From positions 1 through 15,041 of the forward strand of contig JAJXYW010000064.1 of the NCBI GenBank assembly GCA_021780415.1: a stretch of DNA of 15,041 nt. Reading direction: 5' to 3'. The stretch's first letter is position 1. Each line of letters starts with the position of its first letter. Positions 1 through 7,111 of the stretch are shown here, piece after piece. Made by a program: the position numbers and the translations under genes. Source of the DNA: Acidobacteriota bacterium. GTDB lineage: Bacteria; Acidobacteriota; Terriglobia; Terriglobales; Acidobacteriaceae. Below the pieces are notes generated by a model. The model was not told where the DNA came from. It searched no databases and was given only the letters and a program-made list of their open reading frames with translations.

Positions 1-851
1 GGCTGGTGCTGGATCGCGCGTCGGCGCAGGTGGTGTTCATGGCGTCGCAGGCGGGTGGCATGGAGATTGAAGATGTGGCGCATGAGACGCCGGAGAAGAT
101 CTACAAGGAGTATGTGGACCCGGCGATAGGGTTCCAGGCATTCCAGGCTCGGAAGCTGGCGTTCAAGCTGGGGCTGGTGCCGGCGCAGATCAGCGAAGCG
201 GTGCGGTTCATGCTGGGGATGTATCGGGCGTTCATGGACACGGACTCGACGCTGATGGAGATCAACCCGTTCATTACGACGAAGGACGGAAAGTTGCTGG
301 CGCTGGACTGCAAGATGAACTTCGACGACAACGCGATGTTCCGGCACCGGGATTTGAGGGAGCTGCGCGATATCAGCGAGGAAGATCCGCTGGAGGTGGA
401 GGCCAGCAAGTTTGCGCTGAACTACATCAAGCTGGATGGCTCGATTGCGTGCATGGTGAATGGCGCCGGGCTCGCGATGGCGACCATGGACATCATCAAG
501 TATGCGGGCGGAGCGCCGGCTAACTTCCTGGACGTGGGTGGCGGAGCGACGCAGGAGCAGATCGAGAATGCGTTTGGGATTCTGCTGAGCGATCCGAACG
601 TGAAGGCGATCTTCATCAATATCTTTGGTGGAATCCTGAGAGTGGATGTGCTGGCGCAGGGCGTGGTGAATGCGGCGCGGAACCTGCACGTGACGATTCC
701 GATTGTGCTGCGGCTGGAGGGTACGAATGTGGAAGAGGGCCGGCAGATTATCGCTGAGTCGGGCTTGAATTTCCAGGTCGGGTCGACGATGAAGGAGGCT
801 GCAGATCTGGTAGTTGCAGCGGCGAAGGATACGCTGCGGCGAGAGGATTAG
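1..851 (+). CDS. sucC: Succinate-CoA ligase (ADP-forming) beta subunit, C-terminal part
   Basis: This is the beta subunit of succinyl-CoA synthetase, which joins succinate and CoA with ATP (reversibly) in the TCA cycle, in complex with the alpha subunit SucD. The window starts inside the gene: about 282 residues are visible out of the usual ~388, so roughly 105 N-terminal residues (most of the ATP-grasp N-lobe) lie outside. Visible landmarks are [12 protein letters not shown], the ATP-grasp segment LMEINPF, the strongly conserved [15 protein letters not shown], the [12 protein letters not shown] glycine loop and the NIFGGILR nucleotide/CoA-interface segment, then [12 protein letters not shown] near the end. 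It closely follows the E. coli protein in order and spacing. First complete codon is at base 3; stop TAG at 849-851. sucD follows at 1342 on the same strand but is separated by an inserted small gene. Confidence 0.97.
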   Translation, partial: LVLDRASAQVVFMASQAGGMEIEDVAHETPEKIYKEYVDPAIGFQAFQARKLAFKLGLVPAQISEAVRFMLGMYRAFMDTDSTLMEINPFITTKDGKLLALDCKMNFDDNAMFRHRDLRELRDISEEDPLEVEASKFALNYIKLDGSIACMVNGAGLAMATMDIIKYAGGAPANFLDVGGGATQEQIENAFGILLSDPNVKAIFINIFGGILRVDVLAQGVVNAARNLHVTIPIVLRLEGTNVEEGRQIIAESGLNFQVGSTMKEAADLVVAAAKDTLRRED

Positions 852-859
852 CTGTGGAG

Positions 860-908
860 CAGTTGTCAGTTGTCAGTTGTCAGTTGTCAGTTCTCAGTTC
901 TCAGTTGT
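860..908 (+). repeat. Tandem heptamer repeat (CAGTTGT/CAGTTCT, 7 copies)
   Basis: Seven contiguous 7-bp units run from base 860 to 908: four CAGTTGT, then two CAGTTCT, then one CAGTTGT. Looser versions (GTCAGTT, CTGAGTT) trail to about 935. The array starts 8 bases after the sucC stop codon and lies directly upstream of the four-helix-bundle gene, inside the sucC-sucD operon. Confidence 0.93.
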
Positions 909-952
909 TGGGCGTCAGTTTGGTTCTGAGTTGTGAGTGTAGGTGAGGTGTT

Positions 953-1357
953 GTGGCCAGGTCATTTCGCGATCTCAAGGTTTGGAATCTGGCGATTGAC
1001 ATGACTACGTTGGTGTATGCGGTGACTGCGGAATTTCCGAAGTCTGAAATGTATGGTTTGAGTTCGCAAATGAGGCGTGCGGCGGTTTCGGTAGCGAGCA
1101 ATATTGCCGAGGGATCCGCGCGCGGCACGAAGAAAGACTTCAAGCAGTTTGTATCGATTGCACGCGGAAGTAATTGCGAACTTCAAACTCAGTTGCTGAT
1201 TGCAACTCGTTTGGGGTTCGCGCAAGGACAAGGGATTGAAGAGATCGAAGTAGCCTCGCATGAGATCGGCCAGATGCTGAGTGGATTATCCAAAGTACTT
1301 AAGCGAAGCTCGTTTGAAGAGCTGAGAACGGAGAATATTAGATGTCAGTACTCGTAG
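953..1357 (+). CDS. Four helix bundle protein, 23S rRNA intervening-sequence (IVP/S23) family
   Basis: A 134-aa all-helical protein of the family first described as ORFs inside 23S rRNA intervening sequences and later found scattered in intergenic sites; its biochemical role is not established. Diagnostic segments are [13 protein letters not shown] at the N-terminus, [20 protein letters not shown], the family signature [15 protein letters not shown], and [17 protein letters not shown], followed by a C-terminal helix. Start is GTG at 953 with GAGG at 945-948 four bases upstream. Its stop (1355-1357) lies inside sucD, giving a 16-bp overlap with the sucD ATG at 1342. Base and codon use is more AT-rich than in sucC and sucD on either side, consistent with a later insertion. 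Fold relatives include Avd of diversity-generating retroelements, but no reverse transcriptase is present in this window. Confidence 0.88.
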   Translation: MARSFRDLKVWNLAIDMTTLVYAVTAEFPKSEMYGLSSQMRRAAVSVASNIAEGSARGTKKDFKQFVSIARGSNCELQTQLLIATRLGFAQGQGIEEIEVASHEIGQMLSGLSKVLKRSSFEELRTENIRCQYS

Positions 1358-2214
1358 GTAAGGGAACGCGGCTTATTGTGCAGGGAATTACCGGGCGTGA
1401 GGGTTCGTTTCATGCCAAGGGTTGCGCGGAGTACGGGACCAAGGTGGTGGGCGGCGTGACGCCGGGTAAGGGCGGAACCACGTTCGAGGGGTGGCCGGTG
1501 TTCAACACGGTGGAGGAAGCGGTGCGCGAGACCGGCGCGAATGCGACGATGATCTTCGTTCCACCGCCGGCCGCGGCGGATGGGATTCTGGAGGCGACGA
1601 CGGCGGGTATTCCGCTGATCGTGTGCATCACGGAAGGGATTCCGGTGCTGGACATGGTGAAGGTGTGGGAGGTGGTGAAAAGTTCGAAGTCGCGCCTGAT
1701 TGGACCGAACTGCCCGGGTGTGATCTCGCCAGGGAAGGCGAAGATAGGCATCATGCCGGGACTGATCCATAAAGAGGGCTCGGTGGGAATTATTTCGCGG
1801 TCGGGGACGCTGACGTATGAGGCGGTGTACCAGTTGACGCAGCGAGGGATTGGGCAGTCGACGGCGATTGGAATCGGCGGTGACCCGATTGTGGGGACCA
1901 GCCACATAGACGCGCTGCAACTGCTGAATGACGATCCGGATACGGAAGCGATCATCATGATTGGCGAGATTGGCGGAACGGCGGAAGAGGCTGCGGCGGA
2001 GTTCATCAAGCAGAATGTGAAGAAGCCGGTGGTCGGATTTATCGCGGGACAGACGGCGCCTCCGGGACGACGGATGGGCCATGCGGGTGCAATCATCTCG
2101 GGCGGCGAAGGAACGGCAGCGAGCAAGATGGCCGCGATGACCGCCGCGGGGATACATGTGGTCGTGTCGCCGGCGGAGATTGGCGCGACGATGCAGCGGG
2201 TGATGGGAAAGTAG
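1342..2214 (+). CDS. sucD: Succinate-CoA ligase (ADP-forming) alpha subunit
   Basis: Alpha subunit of succinyl-CoA synthetase, carrying the phosphohistidine that relays phosphate between ADP/ATP and succinyl-phosphate; pairs with SucC. The 290-aa length is typical. The N-terminal CoA-binding Rossmann domain shows [14 protein letters not shown] and GGVTPGKGG; the ligase domain shows [35 protein letters not shown] and the active-site loop RRMGHAGAI with the phospho-His at residue 247. ATG at 1342 is preceded by GGAG at 1330-1333, spacing 8, located inside the coding region of the inserted four-helix gene. Translation of sucD may therefore be coupled to that gene rather than directly to sucC. 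Stop TAG at 2212-2214 is followed by an intrinsic terminator. Confidence 0.98.
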   Translation: MSVLVGKGTRLIVQGITGREGSFHAKGCAEYGTKVVGGVTPGKGGTTFEGWPVFNTVEEAVRETGANATMIFVPPPAAADGILEATTAGIPLIVCITEGIPVLDMVKVWEVVKSSKSRLIGPNCPGVISPGKAKIGIMPGLIHKEGSVGIISRSGTLTYEAVYQLTQRGIGQSTAIGIGGDPIVGTSHIDALQLLNDDPDTEAIIMIGEIGGTAEEAAAEFIKQNVKKPVVGFIAGQTAPPGRRMGHAGAIISGGEGTAASKMAAMTAAGIHVVVSPAEIGATMQRVMGK

Positions 2215-2240
2215 AGCAGAGGATAGAGGAAAAAGAGAAA

Positions 2241-2267
2241 AGGCTCGGGCTGCGGCCCGGGCCTTTG
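2241..2267 (+). terminator. Intrinsic terminator after sucD (likely bidirectional)
   Basis: A 10-bp stem (2241-2250 with 2255-2264, one G-U pair) closes a 4-base loop TGCG and is followed by TTTGTG. An A-rich stretch at 2230-2241 precedes it, so the opposite strand reads stem then T-rich tract. It sits between the convergent sucD and the 54-aa membrane protein gene and could serve both. Confidence 0.78.
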
Positions 2268-2276
2268 TGCTGCGGG

Positions 2277-2441
2277 TTAGTAGGGCTGCTGGCGGGAGTA
2301 GAAGGCCCAGGCGATGGCGAACATGATGGCCACCATGAAGGCCAGTTCGGCGTGGGGGCGGTTGCGGTAGTAGAGGTTGACGATGGCGTCGAAGGTCCAG
2401 GCGGCGGAGCCTACAGCCCATATCCATGCGGTGCGGCGCAT
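2277..2441 (-). CDS. Small two-helix membrane protein (54 aa), unknown function
   Basis: A 54-aa ORF, short enough to be missed by length cut-offs. ATG at 2439-2441, stop TAA at 2277-2279. It is preceded by AGGAG (complement of 2447-2451) with a 5-base spacer, good evidence that it is translated. The product starts MRRTAWIWAVGSAAW; residues ~5-24 and ~32-48 (LAFMVAIMFAIAWAFY) are two hydrophobic stretches joined by the polar turn YYRNRPHAE, and the tail is SRQQPY. It is therefore predicted to be a helical hairpin in the inner membrane. A TAAAAT-like -10 hexamer lies at 2487-2492 but without a convincing -35. No functional family is recognised. It converges on sucD and shares the terminator between them. 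Confidence 0.72.
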   Translation of the reverse strand: MRRTAWIWAVGSAAWTFDAIVNLYYRNRPHAELAFMVAIMFAIAWAFYSRQQPY

Positions 2442-2656
2442 TGGGTCTCCTGTGCGGCTGGGGTCGCGAGGGGTCGCGTAGTTGGTATTTTATGCGCGGG
2501 TGGAGTTGGATGGGCGGCGGGAGAGAGGGAAAGTGGTTGGCCGCTGGAGGCTGCGTCGGCCTGTACGCTCGCGCTCGTCGTATGCTGGATGACGACGCTG
2601 AACCCGGCCCAGGCTGTTTGCCGCCTCTGCGTCGATCCCAACCAGGAGTCCTTCCC

Positions 2657-3895
2657 GTGCGCCTGCTCCAACCCTCCCTGCGCGTCGCCATCTTTGCCGC
2701 CGCGTTCGTCCTCATGGGCTCTCCGGCCCTCGCTTCCGCCTCTGACGCGCACTGGATCGGCACCTGGGGCACGGCTCCGGTGGCGGTCGCCAACAAGCAC
2801 AACGACTTTGCCTCCGACACGACTCTGCGCCAGATCGTCCATGTGTCGCTCGGCGGCTCGAACGTCCGCGTCGTCCTGACGAACGAGCTTGGGATCGAGG
2901 GGCTCAGCGTGGGCGGCGCCACGGTTGCTCTGCCGGCTGCTGTGACTTCGGCCAATGGCGACGGAGCGATTCAGGCCGCGACCTCGGTGCCGCTTACCTT
3001 CAATGGCCATGCAAGCATCGTCATCCCGGCCGGGGGCGTCGCCGTAAGCGACCCGGTGACGCTCAACCTCCCGCCGCTTTCCAACCTCGCTGTCACCCTG
3101 TTCCTTCCGGGCCAGAAGCTGACGACCGTTACCGAGCACGGGCTCGCGCTCCAGACCAACTATGAGGCCGGAGGCAATCAGCTAACGGCTGCCACGCTCA
3201 ACGAAGCCCACAAGACCGGTACCTGGAGCTTTCTGAAAGAGGTAGACGTCGAAGCTCCCAAGGGAGGCTCGGTGGTGGCCTTCGGCGACAGCATCACGGA
3301 TGGCTGGCGCAGCACGAGCGGCGCCAACTCGAACTGGCCCGACGTGCTGGCCGACCGGCTGCACGCCGACCGTTCGACGCGCGAGTTGGGCGTGCTTAAC
3401 ATGGGCATCAGCGGCAACCGCATTCTGCACGACGGCTGGGGTCCGAGTGCGCTGGCGCGGTTCGACCGCGACGTGCTCGCGCCCGCGGGCGTCAAGTATG
3501 TGATCCTGCTGGAAGGCATCAACGACATCGGCCACGCGTACGACTCGGCCAAGCCCTATGACGTTGTCACTGCCGATGAACTCATCACGGGGCTCTCCCA
3601 GCTTGCGCGCCGGGCGCACACCCACGGCATCAAGGTGTTTGGCGCCACGTTGACGCCGTACCTCGGCTGCGGCTACTCGTCTGCGGCCGGCAATACGGTT
3701 CGTGAGGCGGTCAACCAGTGGATTCGCACGACATCCGAACTCGACGGCTTCGTGGACTTCGACCAGGCGACCCGCGACCCTGCGCACCCCGCCACGTTCT
3801 CGCCCACGGCCGACTCGGGCGACCACCTCCACCCTGGCGACGCGGGCTATAAGGCGATGGGCGACGCGATCGACCTGAAGCTTTTCCACAACTAG
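2657..3895 (+). CDS. Secreted SGNH/GDSL-family hydrolase (esterase/lipase-like)
   Basis: A 412-aa extracytoplasmic serine hydrolase of the SGNH superfamily, expected to cleave an ester such as an acyl or acetyl group; the substrate cannot be read from the sequence. The GTG at 2657 is chosen because AGGAG at 2643-2647 precedes it and a clean signal peptide follows (MRLL, hydrophobic core AIFAAAFVLMG, cleavage near ALASA, residue ~27). An open frame continues upstream to 2426 but gives a non-signal, low-complexity leader. Residues ~33-185 form the beta-rich N-terminal domain usual in this subgroup (WIGTWGTAPV, LGGSNVRVVLTNELG, SDPVTL). The catalytic domain shows block I FGDSITDGW with Ser212, block II GISGNR (Gly250/253, Asn254), block III EGINDIG (Asn289) and block V DHLHP (Asp389, His392). 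All catalytic residues are present. Codons are more C-ending than in neighbouring genes. The 215-bp gap upstream (2442-2656) holds no other gene. Confidence 0.93.
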   Translation: MRLLQPSLRVAIFAAAFVLMGSPALASASDAHWIGTWGTAPVAVANKHNDFASDTTLRQIVHVSLGGSNVRVVLTNELGIEGLSVGGATVALPAAVTSANGDGAIQAATSVPLTFNGHASIVIPAGGVAVSDPVTLNLPPLSNLAVTLFLPGQKLTTVTEHGLALQTNYEAGGNQLTAATLNEAHKTGTWSFLKEVDVEAPKGGSVVAFGDSITDGWRSTSGANSNWPDVLADRLHADRSTRELGVLNMGISGNRILHDGWGPSALARFDRDVLAPAGVKYVILLEGINDIGHAYDSAKPYDVVTADELITGLSQLARRAHTHGIKVFGATLTPYLGCGYSSAAGNTVREAVNQWIRTTSELDGFVDFDQATRDPAHPATFSPTADSGDHLHPGDAGYKAMGDAIDLKLFHN

Positions 3896-3929
3896 GGCCT
3901 AAAGCTTTTCTGCAAACATCCGATAAAGG

Positions 3930-3946
3930 GGTTGAAACCTTCAACC
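3930..3946 (-). terminator. Small hairpin, possible terminator for ndk
   Basis: A perfect 7-bp stem (3930-3936 with 3940-3946) with a 3-base loop. Read on the minus strand it is followed by CCCTTTAT, a weak T-rich tail. It lies about 80 bases downstream of the ndk stop, beside the stronger plus-strand terminator. Confidence 0.4.
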
Positions 3947-3948
3947 TC

Positions 3949-3999
3949 AGGGCGGCCTCCGACCCTCCGCAAGGAGATTCAGCGGCCGCCCTATTTTTT
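3949..3999 (+). terminator. Intrinsic terminator of the SGNH hydrolase gene
   Basis: A perfect 9-bp GC-rich stem (3949-3957 AGGGCGGCC with 3984-3992 GGCCGCCCT) encloses a 26-base loop and is followed by A and six Ts (3994-3999). The loop itself contains a small CTCC-GCAA-GGAG hairpin (3965-3976). It lies 53 bases after the hydrolase stop and before the convergent ndk stop. Confidence 0.82.
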
Positions 4000-4023
4000 C
4001 CCGCGACTGACAAACGAGGTCGT

Positions 4024-4440
4024 TTACTTCAGCTCATATCCCGCGAAGAAGTACCCAATCTCGAAGGCGGCTGTGTCCTCTGCGTCCGAGCCGTGGATGG
4101 CGTTCTCGCCAATCGACGCGGCAAACATCTTGCGAATCGTTCCCTCGTCGGCCTTGGCGGGATCGGTCGCGCCCATCAGCTTGCGCAGGTCGGCAATCGC
4201 GTTATCCTTCTCGAGCACCATGGGAAAGATCGGGCCCGAGCTCATGAACTCCGTCAGCTCGCCAAAGAACGGGCGCGCTGCATGCACGTGATAGAAGCCC
4301 TCGGCCTGCGCCTTGGAGATGGAAATCTTCTTGATCGAAATGACCTTGAATCCTGCCTTCACAATCTCGGCGAGGATGGCTCCGGCATCGCCCTTCTTGA
4401 CGGCGTCCGGCTTGATGATGCTGAAAGTGCGCTGTGACAC
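4024..4440 (-). CDS. ndk: Nucleoside-diphosphate kinase
   Basis: Transfers the gamma-phosphate from ATP to other NDPs through a phosphohistidine, balancing NTP/dNTP pools in the cytoplasm. The 138-aa length is standard. Landmarks: [12 protein letters not shown] at the N-terminus, the Kpn-loop region, [29 protein letters not shown] and the active-site segment [14 protein letters not shown] with catalytic His116, ending EIGYFF. The start codon is GTG (4438-4440) preceded by AAGGAG 6-7 bases upstream (complement of about 4447-4452). The gene stands alone, convergent with the SGNH hydrolase and separated from the upstream CBS gene by a repeat-rich gap. Confidence 0.98.
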   Translation of the reverse strand: MSQRTFSIIKPDAVKKGDAGAILAEIVKAGFKVISIKKISISKAQAEGFYHVHAARPFFGELTEFMSSGPIFPMVLEKDNAIADLRKLMGATDPAKADEGTIRKMFAASIGENAIHGSDAEDTAAFEIGYFFAGYELK

Positions 4441-4533
4441 GTAATTCTCCTTAGGTAGACTGCTCTACCAGTGTAACCGCCCGGTATTGTCGCCGGGTGT
4501 CGTGGCGGTGGGGATGGATGCCGGGTTTAGCTG

Positions 4534-4698
4534 GTCATCCGGCGCTGCGCTCTGGATGACGGGGAGAAATGGGGAAGGGCAAAAGCAACGGGCCCTTCAC
4601 TTCGTTCAGGATGACGGCGAGAAACAGGCAAAGGCAAAGGCAAAGGCAAAGGCAAAGGCGACGGCGGCGGCAACGGCGACGGCAAGGGCAAGGCAGTC
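4534..4698. repeat. Intergenic REP-like element plus (GGCAAA)n hexamer array
   Basis: The 328-bp gap between ndk and the CBS gene (4441-4768) holds no credible gene. At 4534-4560 an inverted repeat has GTCATCC/GGATGAC arms around GCGCTGCGC. A related half-element, ending CAGGATGACGG, lies at about 4593-4617. From about 4627 to 4656 GGCAAA is repeated in tandem about five times and then degenerates to GGCGAC/GGCAAC/GGCAAG units up to about 4695. Reading frames through it give Lys-Ala or Gln-Arg strings and are artefacts. The same element types recur at 7128-7405. A short CCCGG/CCGGG inverted repeat near 4479-4497 lies upstream of ndk. Confidence 0.85.
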
Positions 4699-4768
4699 CG
4701 GGCGTTTCAGGGCGCAGGGGTTTGTGGAGGCTTCTTCGGGCATCCGGTGGCAAGGGTGTGGGTTGGGT

Positions 4769-5221
4769 CTAGCCGGGGTAGCCGCTCTTGATGTAGCCCT
4801 GGAGTTCCTGGATGGCGTTGGCCTGGCTGGAGATGACCCACTTGACGAGGTCGCCGATGGAGATGAGGCCGATGACGGCGTCGTGGTCGAGGACGGGGAG
4901 GTGGCGGATGTGGTGCTCGGTCATGATGGCCATGCAGTCGTCGACGGTGTGCTGGGGAGTGACGGAGATGACGGGGCTGGTCATGATCTGGTGGACGAGG
5001 GTTTGGCGGGAGTCGTGGCCGATGAGGATGCCCTTGCGGGCGTAGTCGCGCTCGGAGAGGATGCCGGCGAGCTTGTCGTCGGAGAGGACGAGGAGGGCGC
5101 CGACGTCGAACTCGGCTAGCTTCTCGATGGCCTGATGGACGGTGTGGTTGGGGGAGATTGAGAGGACCTTGTTGCTGGATTTGCTCTTGAGGACCAGTGC
5201 AATCATGTCGGGGCAGTTCAT
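4769..5221 (-). CDS. Protein of two CBS domains
   Basis: A 150-aa stand-alone Bateman module: two CBS domains that usually bind adenine nucleotides or similar ligands and act as sensors. CBS1 covers about residues 15-75 (VLSISPNHTVHQAIEKL, VGALLVLSDDKLAGILSERDYAR) and CBS2 about 80-138 (IMTSPVISVTPQHTVDDCM, IRHLPVLDHDAVIGLISIGD). No other domain or membrane segment is attached. ATG at 5219-5221 is fixed by an excellent Shine-Dalgarno, AGGAGGT, five bases upstream; the open frame extends to 5494 but those residues look non-coding. The partner protein it regulates is not evident from the neighbours, since ndk downstream is separated by a repeat-filled gap. Confidence 0.93.
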   Translation of the reverse strand: MNCPDMIALVLKSKSSNKVLSISPNHTVHQAIEKLAEFDVGALLVLSDDKLAGILSERDYARKGILIGHDSRQTLVHQIMTSPVISVTPQHTVDDCMAIMTEHHIRHLPVLDHDAVIGLISIGDLVKWVISSQANAIQELQGYIKSGYPG

Positions 5222-5284
5222 CGAAACCTCCTGAGATGGGGAGTTGCGCGGCGAGGGGTGCGAGTGGAGCGGGTGTGCTGACAT

Positions 5285-5330
5285 CCGTTCAGAACGGCGG
5301 GCAGGATGGATGTGGCACGTGGAGACTATA
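5285..5330 (-). promoter_or_regulatory. Possible promoter and operator for the CBS gene
   Basis: On the minus strand a TATAGT -10-like hexamer lies at 5325-5330, about 100 bases upstream of the CBS start; the -35 region (about 5348-5353) is poor. About 25 bases downstream is a perfect 13-bp inverted repeat, CCGTTC-A-GAACGG (5285-5297), placed where a repressor could block early transcription. The 356-bp gap 5222-5577 otherwise shows only this and a candidate plus-strand promoter. Confidence 0.35.
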
Positions 5331-5455
5331 GCCCATTTGGATTGCATGCGAACAGCGGCGAAGGGAAAGTGTTGTGGGTGGGGCCGGCGGGAGATGGGGT
5401 GCGGGGCGAATAGCGATGCGCATGTTCGAAAAAGTTGGGCGCTGCGAAAAATACA

Positions 5456-5485
5456 CTGCCAAGGATGGATGAACTGGACTATTAT
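5456..5485 (+). promoter_or_regulatory. Possible sigma70 promoter of the 90-aa membrane protein gene
   Basis: CTGCCA (5456-5461) and TATTAT (5480-5485) are separated by 18 bases, a fair match to the -35/-10 consensus, about 90 bases before the ATG at 5578. Confidence 0.35.
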
Positions 5486-5577
5486 GCCAGCCAACGGCCG
5501 ATCCTACCTTCCGAGCCCGGGAGACTTGGCTTGCTCGGTATCTGATGCCGGATCAAATTCGAGTCCTGAGGTGTTGT

Positions 5578-5850
5578 ATGGACGTAATGCTTGTACTTTG
5601 GGTTGCATGGGGAGTAGTTGCTGCCGTTCTGCTGGTGCTGCTGGGGTACCGCGGAACGCTGACTCGTTATGAAGAGGATCAGATCTTTCTTGACGAGACG
5701 GGCAGCATGGAAGCGCAGCAGCAGAGCGAGATTCAGCGCAAGCTGGAGAAGATTCGGCCGTTTCTGGTGACCACGGTCTGGGCGATTGGCGCGCTGACGG
5801 TGGTGATTCTGGGGCTGTATGTGCGTACTGCGATACAGAACCTGATGTAG
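5578..5850 (+). CDS. Small two-helix membrane protein (90 aa), unknown function
   Basis: Hydrophobic segments lie at about residues 4-24 (VLWVAWGVVAAVLLVLLGY) and 66-85 (VTTVWAIGALTVVILGLYV). They are joined by a highly charged middle part (TRYEEDQIFLDE, then EIQRKLEKIRP) expected to be a cytoplasmic helix. The ATG at 5578 is preferred over the one at 5545 because GAGG (5568-5571) precedes it by six bases and the reading begins directly with the first membrane helix. The layout resembles small conserved acidobacterial membrane proteins of unknown role. It stands alone between the divergent CBS gene and the epimerase gene; a hairpin follows its stop. Confidence 0.75.
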   Translation: MDVMLVLWVAWGVVAAVLLVLLGYRGTLTRYEEDQIFLDETGSMEAQQQSEIQRKLEKIRPFLVTTVWAIGALTVVILGLYVRTAIQNLM

Positions 5851-5877
5851 GGAGAGATGTCGCCACCTGAGATGGAG

Positions 5878-5914
5878 GACGCGCCGGAGCAAGGGGAGCT
5901 CCGGCGGCGTCTTC
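5878..5914 (+). terminator. GC-rich hairpin after the small membrane protein gene
   Basis: A 13-bp stem with a single bulged G (5878-5890 with 5898-5911) and a 7-base loop, followed by only TTC. It is a strong hairpin but the T tract is weak, so termination is likely rather than certain. It lies 27 bases after the stop codon. Confidence 0.55.
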
Positions 5915-6006
5915 ACTGTGTGCACCCGTCTGGGAAGCCGGGCGAAGGGTGACGCGGGTTGGGGTGATTCTGCCGAAGCGGGTGGGGTGGGTTATCCTGA
6001 GCGTCT

Positions 6007-7098
6007 ATGACTATGGACAGGACTACAGACGCGGCAATGGATAGTGCAAGCACGAGAGTGAGTTCGGAGAAGTTTGGGACGCTGGCCGATGGCGGCGTGG
6101 TTGAGGCGTTTACGCTGAAGAGCTCGGCGGTGGAGCTGCGGTTGATTACGTATGGTGCTCGCGTGGTGGCGCTGTATACGCCGGACCGCGAGGGACGCGT
6201 GGCCGATGTGACGCTGGGGTATGACGCGCTGAAGCCGTATGTCGAGAACGCGAATGCGTACCTGGGGACGATTGCGGGACGGTTTGCGAACCGGATTGCG
6301 CAGGGGCGGTTCGTGCTCGGGGGAGAGACGGTGCAGACCACGATTAATGACGGCGCAAATATGCTGCATGGCGGCGTGGAGGGGTTCGACCGGCGCAACT
6401 GGAGCGCGGAGGTGGTGCCGGGAGGCGTGGTGTTTACGCTGGTGAGCCCGGATGGCGACCAGGGGTTTCCGGGGACGCTGACGGTGCGGGTGCGGTATAC
6501 GCTGCGGGGGAATGTGGTGCGGATTGACTATGCGGCGACCACCGATAAGACGACCGTGGTGAACCTGACGAATCATGCGTACTTCAACCTTGCGGGCGAA
6601 GGCAGTGGAACGATTCTGGACGAGGTGCTGACGCTGGAGGCGGACTTTTATACTCCGGTGGGCGATGCTGCCGCGATTCCTACGGGGGAGATTGCGGCGG
6701 TGGCCGGGACGCCGTTCGACTTTACGCGTGGGACGGCGATTGGGGAACGGATTGAGGCGGAGAATGACCAACTGCGGTTTGGGCGCGGGTATGACCACAA
6801 CTGGGTGGTGCGCGGGAAGGCCGGGGAGTTGAGGCCGGCGGCGAAGCTGTATGAGCCGAAGAGCGGGCGCGTGCTGCGCGTGGAGACGACGGAGCCGGCG
6901 ATCCAGTTTTACTCGGGGAATTTCCTGGATGGGACTCTGGTGGGGAAGAGCGGAGCGGCGTATGCCCAGTGCAGCGGGTTGTGCCTGGAGACGCAGGCGT
7001 TTCCTGATGCGCCGAATCATGCCTGGTTTCCGAGTGCGGAGTTGAGGCCGGATGCGATGTATCAGAGCGTGACGACGTGGACGTTTGAGGTGGAGTAG
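6007..7098 (+). CDS. galM: Aldose 1-epimerase (galactose mutarotase)
   Basis: Interconverts the alpha and beta anomers of aldoses such as galactose or glucose. The 363-aa protein has all family landmarks: LGTIAGRFANRI with Asn95-Arg96, MLHGGVEGFDRRNW with His121, NLTNHAYFNL with the catalytic acid His190, GYDHNWV with Asp263, and LETQAFPDAPN with the catalytic base Glu328. No signal peptide is evident, so it is probably cytoplasmic, although secreted homologues exist. The start is uncertain: ATG at 6007 has no clear Shine-Dalgarno, and ATG at 6013 or 6037 are alternatives; the conserved fold begins only around residue 21. The symbol is by family; substrate preference is not shown. No other sugar-utilisation gene adjoins it. 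Confidence 0.95.
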   Translation: MTMDRTTDAAMDSASTRVSSEKFGTLADGGVVEAFTLKSSAVELRLITYGARVVALYTPDREGRVADVTLGYDALKPYVENANAYLGTIAGRFANRIAQGRFVLGGETVQTTINDGANMLHGGVEGFDRRNWSAEVVPGGVVFTLVSPDGDQGFPGTLTVRVRYTLRGNVVRIDYAATTDKTTVVNLTNHAYFNLAGEGSGTILDEVLTLEADFYTPVGDAAAIPTGEIAAVAGTPFDFTRGTAIGERIEAENDQLRFGRGYDHNWVVRGKAGELRPAAKLYEPKSGRVLRVETTEPAIQFYSGNFLDGTLVGKSGAAYAQCSGLCLETQAFPDAPNHAWFPSAELRPDAMYQSVTTWTFEVE

Positions 7099-7111
7099 CG
7101 GGGGGAGTGGG

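Noticed and set aside
953..1357. Avd protein of a diversity-generating retroelement
   Set aside because: The fold family is related, but no reverse transcriptase, template repeat or variable repeat is visible in the window.
2426..2656. Upstream ATG start for the SGNH hydrolase at 2426
   Set aside because: It would place 77 low-complexity residues before a clean signal peptide and overlap the divergent small membrane gene; GTG at 2657 has AGGAG upstream.
1345..2955. 536-codon open frame on the minus strand across sucD and beyond
   Set aside because: It is antisense to sucD and the SGNH gene, is extremely Arg/His/Pro-rich and shows no domain; it is a by-product of GC-rich codons.
4487..5119. 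210-codon plus-strand frame containing Lys-Ala repeats
   Set aside because: It runs through the hexamer array and then antisense to the CBS gene; the repeats, not selection, keep it open.
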